Of a stretch of 33,413 nucleotides of DNA, positions 31,896 through 33,413 are shown in pieces. The position numbers were made by a program, and so were the translations under genes. Origin of the DNA: Phycisphaerae bacterium. GTDB lineage: Bacteria; Planctomycetota; Phycisphaerae; JAAYCJ01. The stretch is from NCBI GenBank assembly GCA_012729815.1, contig JAAYCJ010000281.1, positions 1 to 33,413 of the forward strand, written 5' to 3'. Each line of letters opens with the position of its first letter. Position 1 is the first letter of the stretch. The notes under the pieces were generated by a model. It was not told where the DNA came from and ran no database searches. It worked only from the letters and a program-made list of their open reading frames with translations.

Positions 31896-32855
31896 ATGCC
31901 GCAACCCGCCGCCGACCGGCCCGTCATCGTCATTCTCACCGGCTGCACCGCCTCCGGCAAGAGCGGTCTGGCCCACCGGCTTGCCCTCGATTTCGGGGCG
32001 GAGATCCTCTCGGTCGATTCCATGAAGGTCTACCGCGAGATGGACATCGGCACCGCCAAGCCGTCGCCCACCGAACGTCGCGCGGCGCCGCACCACCTGA
32101 TCGACGTGGTCGATCCCTCCGAATCGTTTTCCGCCGCCCGGTTCGTCGAACTGGCCGACCGCGCCGTCGCCGACGTCCACCGCCGCGGCCGCCTCACCGT
32201 CGCCGACGGCGGCACCATTCTCTACCTGCGGACCTTCACCGAAGGGCTCTTCGAGGGCCCAGCCTCCGACCCGGCGATCCGCCAGCGTTTGCGGGAGGAG
32301 GCGGACGCACTCGGCTTGGAGGTTCTTCACGACCGCCTTCGCCACGCCGATCCGCAGGCTGCCGACCGCATCCACCGTAACGACCTGAAGCGCATCCTGC
32401 GGGCCCTTGAGGTCCACGAGCTGACCGGCCGGCCCATCTCGTCCCTCCAACAGCAGTTCGGCCAACTCCGCGACGACTACCGCATGCTCTTTGTGGGACT
32501 GTCGCACGATCGCGAGCGCCTCAACCGCCGGATCAACGCCCGCGTCCGCCAGATGATGGCACAGGGTTTTCTCGACGAAGCCGAGCGGCTCTTTCGCCGC
32601 GAGCCGCCGCTTTCCGAACAGGCCCGTCAGGCCCTCGGCTATGCCGAGCTCTTCGCGCACCTGGCCGGCCGCTGTGATCTGGAAACCGCGGTCGAGAAGA
32701 TCAAGATCAACACCCGCCGCTTCGCCAAGTCCCAGCGGACCTGGTTCCGCCGCATGCCGCACATCGAATGGTTCAGCGTCGCCGACGACCAGGAGCCGCT
32801 GAGCCGGCTCGACCCGATCAAACGCCGCATCGAGGTTTTTCTGAAAGAGCCGTAA
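31896..32855 (+). CDS. miaA: tRNA dimethylallyltransferase
   Basis: A 319-residue enzyme that prenylates A37 of tRNAs reading UNN codons. The P-loop is G16-C-T-A-S-G-K-S; V-D-S-M-K-V-Y-R-E-M-D-I-G-T-A-K-P, H-H-L-I-D-V-V-D-P and V-A-D-G-G-T-x-L-Y-L (tRNA- and substrate-binding blocks) follow, then N-D-L-K-R-I-L-R-A-L-E and K-S-Q-R-T-W-F-R-R near the end. The length is normal. The ATG at 31896 has no ribosome site in the usual place (nearest GAGG about 22 bases upstream), so initiation may be weak. It is monocistronic and divergent from the hsp20-lon operon. Confidence 0.95.
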   Translation: MPQPAADRPVIVILTGCTASGKSGLAHRLALDFGAEILSVDSMKVYREMDIGTAKPSPTERRAAPHHLIDVVDPSESFSAARFVELADRAVADVHRRGRLTVADGGTILYLRTFTEGLFEGPASDPAIRQRLREEADALGLEVLHDRLRHADPQAADRIHRNDLKRILRALEVHELTGRPISSLQQQFGQLRDDYRMLFVGLSHDRERLNRRINARVRQMMAQGFLDEAERLFRREPPLSEQARQALGYAELFAHLAGRCDLETAVEKIKINTRRFAKSQRTWFRRMPHIEWFSVADDQEPLSRLDPIKRRIEVFLKEP

Positions 32856-32905
32856 CCGTTGGGGAACGCGGGCTTCTTTCGTCGATGCGACTTCCCTTTC
32901 GGATC

Positions 32906-32930
32906 GCACGGAGCACGCGGACCACGCGGA
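32906..32930. repeat. 25-base dispersed repeat, copy 2 (inverted)
   Basis: The exact reverse complement of 18178-18202, 14.7 kb away. It sits in the short gap after miaA, just before a strong hairpin. Confidence 0.75.
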
Positions 32931-32947
32931 AAGAACGGGAGTATTCT

Positions 32948-32968
32948 GGTGCGTCGAAACGACGCACC
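32948..32968. terminator. 9-bp perfect hairpin between miaA and the dehydrogenase remnant
   Basis: GGTGCGTCG (32948-32956), loop AAA, CGACGCACC (32960-32968). It ends one base before the dehydrogenase stop codon on the minus strand and lies 93 bases past the miaA stop. There is no T-run, but its place suits a bidirectional terminator. It may also belong to a family of dispersed intergenic palindromes. Confidence 0.4.
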
Positions 32969-33138
32969 CTACGCCTCAGCCGCCTGCGCGATTTTCAATA
33001 CCGCTGAGCCTTTGAACTCGCTGCCCTTGAGCTGCCGCAGCGCTTCGTTGGCGTCCTCCAGGCCAAACACCTTCACGTCCGTCCGGATCGGGATCTGGGC
33101 GGCGAGTTTCAGAAGTTCCTGGCCGTCGCGTCGCGCCG
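32969..33138 (-). pseudogene. C-terminal fragment of a zinc-type alcohol dehydrogenase (MDR)
   Basis: On the minus strand about 56 residues read as the end of a medium-chain dehydrogenase: R-R-D-G-Q-E-L-L-K-L-A-A, I-P-I-R-T-D-V-K-V-F, L-E-D-A-N-E-A-L-R-Q-L-K and G-S-A-V-L-K, then a stop at 32969. Upstream in the same frame, similarity stops abruptly near 33138 and a TGA follows within ten codons. The zinc-binding and Rossmann parts are therefore missing. The cause is either truncation by rearrangement or an assembly join near the contig end. The match rests on memory of the family C-terminus. Confidence 0.6.
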
Positions 33139-33413
33139 GCTGACCTCGTCTTCCACGGCGTCACCGATCCGCACATCAATATCGACTGGGGCCATTCGGG
33201 ATTTCAAACGTCGATGCATCCGGTCTCGATTCACGTCATCGAGCGCGAGCGTATCGCCGATCAGAAGGTTTACCTGGATCGCCCATACTACCGGTGGAAG
33301 ATCGCACTGAACTGGCCCGAGGGCGGCCAGATCACGTTCGGGGCCGTTGGCTTCACGCAGATGCTCCGGGCACAGCCGGTCCTGACCGACAACCAGTGTC
33401 TGTCGCGGGGCGA
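33139..33413 (+). CDS. Partial open frame of unknown function, runs off the window
   Basis: From about 33139 the plus strand reads an uninterrupted frame with natural-looking composition: A-D-L-V-F-H-G-V-T-D-P-H, I-D-W-G-H-S-G-F-Q, L-D-R-P-Y-Y-R-W-K-I and I-T-F-G-A-V-G-F-T-Q. This looks like a beta-rich protein rather than a chance frame, but I do not recognise the family. No start codon is clear; the frame stays open into the antisense of the dehydrogenase fragment, and the first ATG is at 33214. The 3' end lies outside the window. Confidence 0.4.

Noticed and set aside
31860-32909. A 349-codon minus-strand open frame opposite miaA
   Set aside because: miaA has complete family motifs on the plus strand; the opposite frame is a shadow.

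Overview
The window is high-GC bacterial chromosomal DNA with densely packed, mostly single-strand gene runs. The gene set points to a Planctomycetota bacterium, perhaps from the Phycisphaerae side: CsrA, a glycogen-synthase-like GT4, a GT39 membrane glycosyltransferase fused to TPRs, several lipoproteins, GH32 and clan GH-A hydrolases beside a Gfo/Idh oxidoreductase and a TIM-barrel isomerase, and a peptidoglycan-elongation cluster. This is an inference from gene content. No rRNA or tRNA is present to settle it. No CRISPR array, transposase or phage gene was seen.

Layout. 1-748: no convincing complete gene, but an imperfect 165-bp repeat at the left edge. 749-2814 (minus): a small hypothetical gene, csrA and a GT4 glycosyltransferase behind a good promoter. 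3052-5650 (minus): a three-gene signalling operon (Rcp1-type receiver, soluble receiver-PAS-histidine kinase, NarL-type regulator) behind a long hairpin-rich leader. 6169-8703 (minus): GT39-TPR. 8814-14838 (plus): mreD, mrdA (PBP2), rodA and two alpha/beta hydrolases, the last one lipoprotein-like. 14937-15933 (minus): a winged-helix nucleotidyltransferase plus HEPN protein, with a palindromic operator overlapping its promoter. 16097-20150 (minus): mtnA, an AraC regulator, a sugar-phosphate isomerase-like protein and a Gfo/Idh dehydrogenase. 20468-24765 (minus): a small membrane protein, folD, folK, a GH32 fructan hydrolase and a GH5-like hydrolase. 25022-28452 (plus): an FHA protein, dapF, an LpxL-like acyltransferase and a PhnD-like lipoprotein. 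28465-31809 (minus): a small coiled-coil lipoprotein, Hsp20 and Lon. 31896-32855 (plus): miaA. 32969-33413: the C-terminal remnant of a zinc-type alcohol dehydrogenase abutting an unrelated oppositely oriented open frame.

How the parts work together. MreD, PBP2 and RodA form the lateral-wall synthesis machine. Hsp20 and Lon form a protein-quality-control operon. DapF (diaminopimelate) and the acyltransferase serve the envelope. GH32, the GH5-like enzyme, the isomerase, the oxidoreductase and the AraC protein look like polysaccharide foraging and sugar catabolism. FolD and FolK are one-carbon and folate enzymes.

The most distinctive unit is the wHTH-MNT/HEPN pair. It resembles a type VII toxin-antitoxin module, but the HEPN protein carries Tyr where the RNase motif normally has His, and its operator shows a two-helical-turn repeat. 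The two window ends are the least secure parts.
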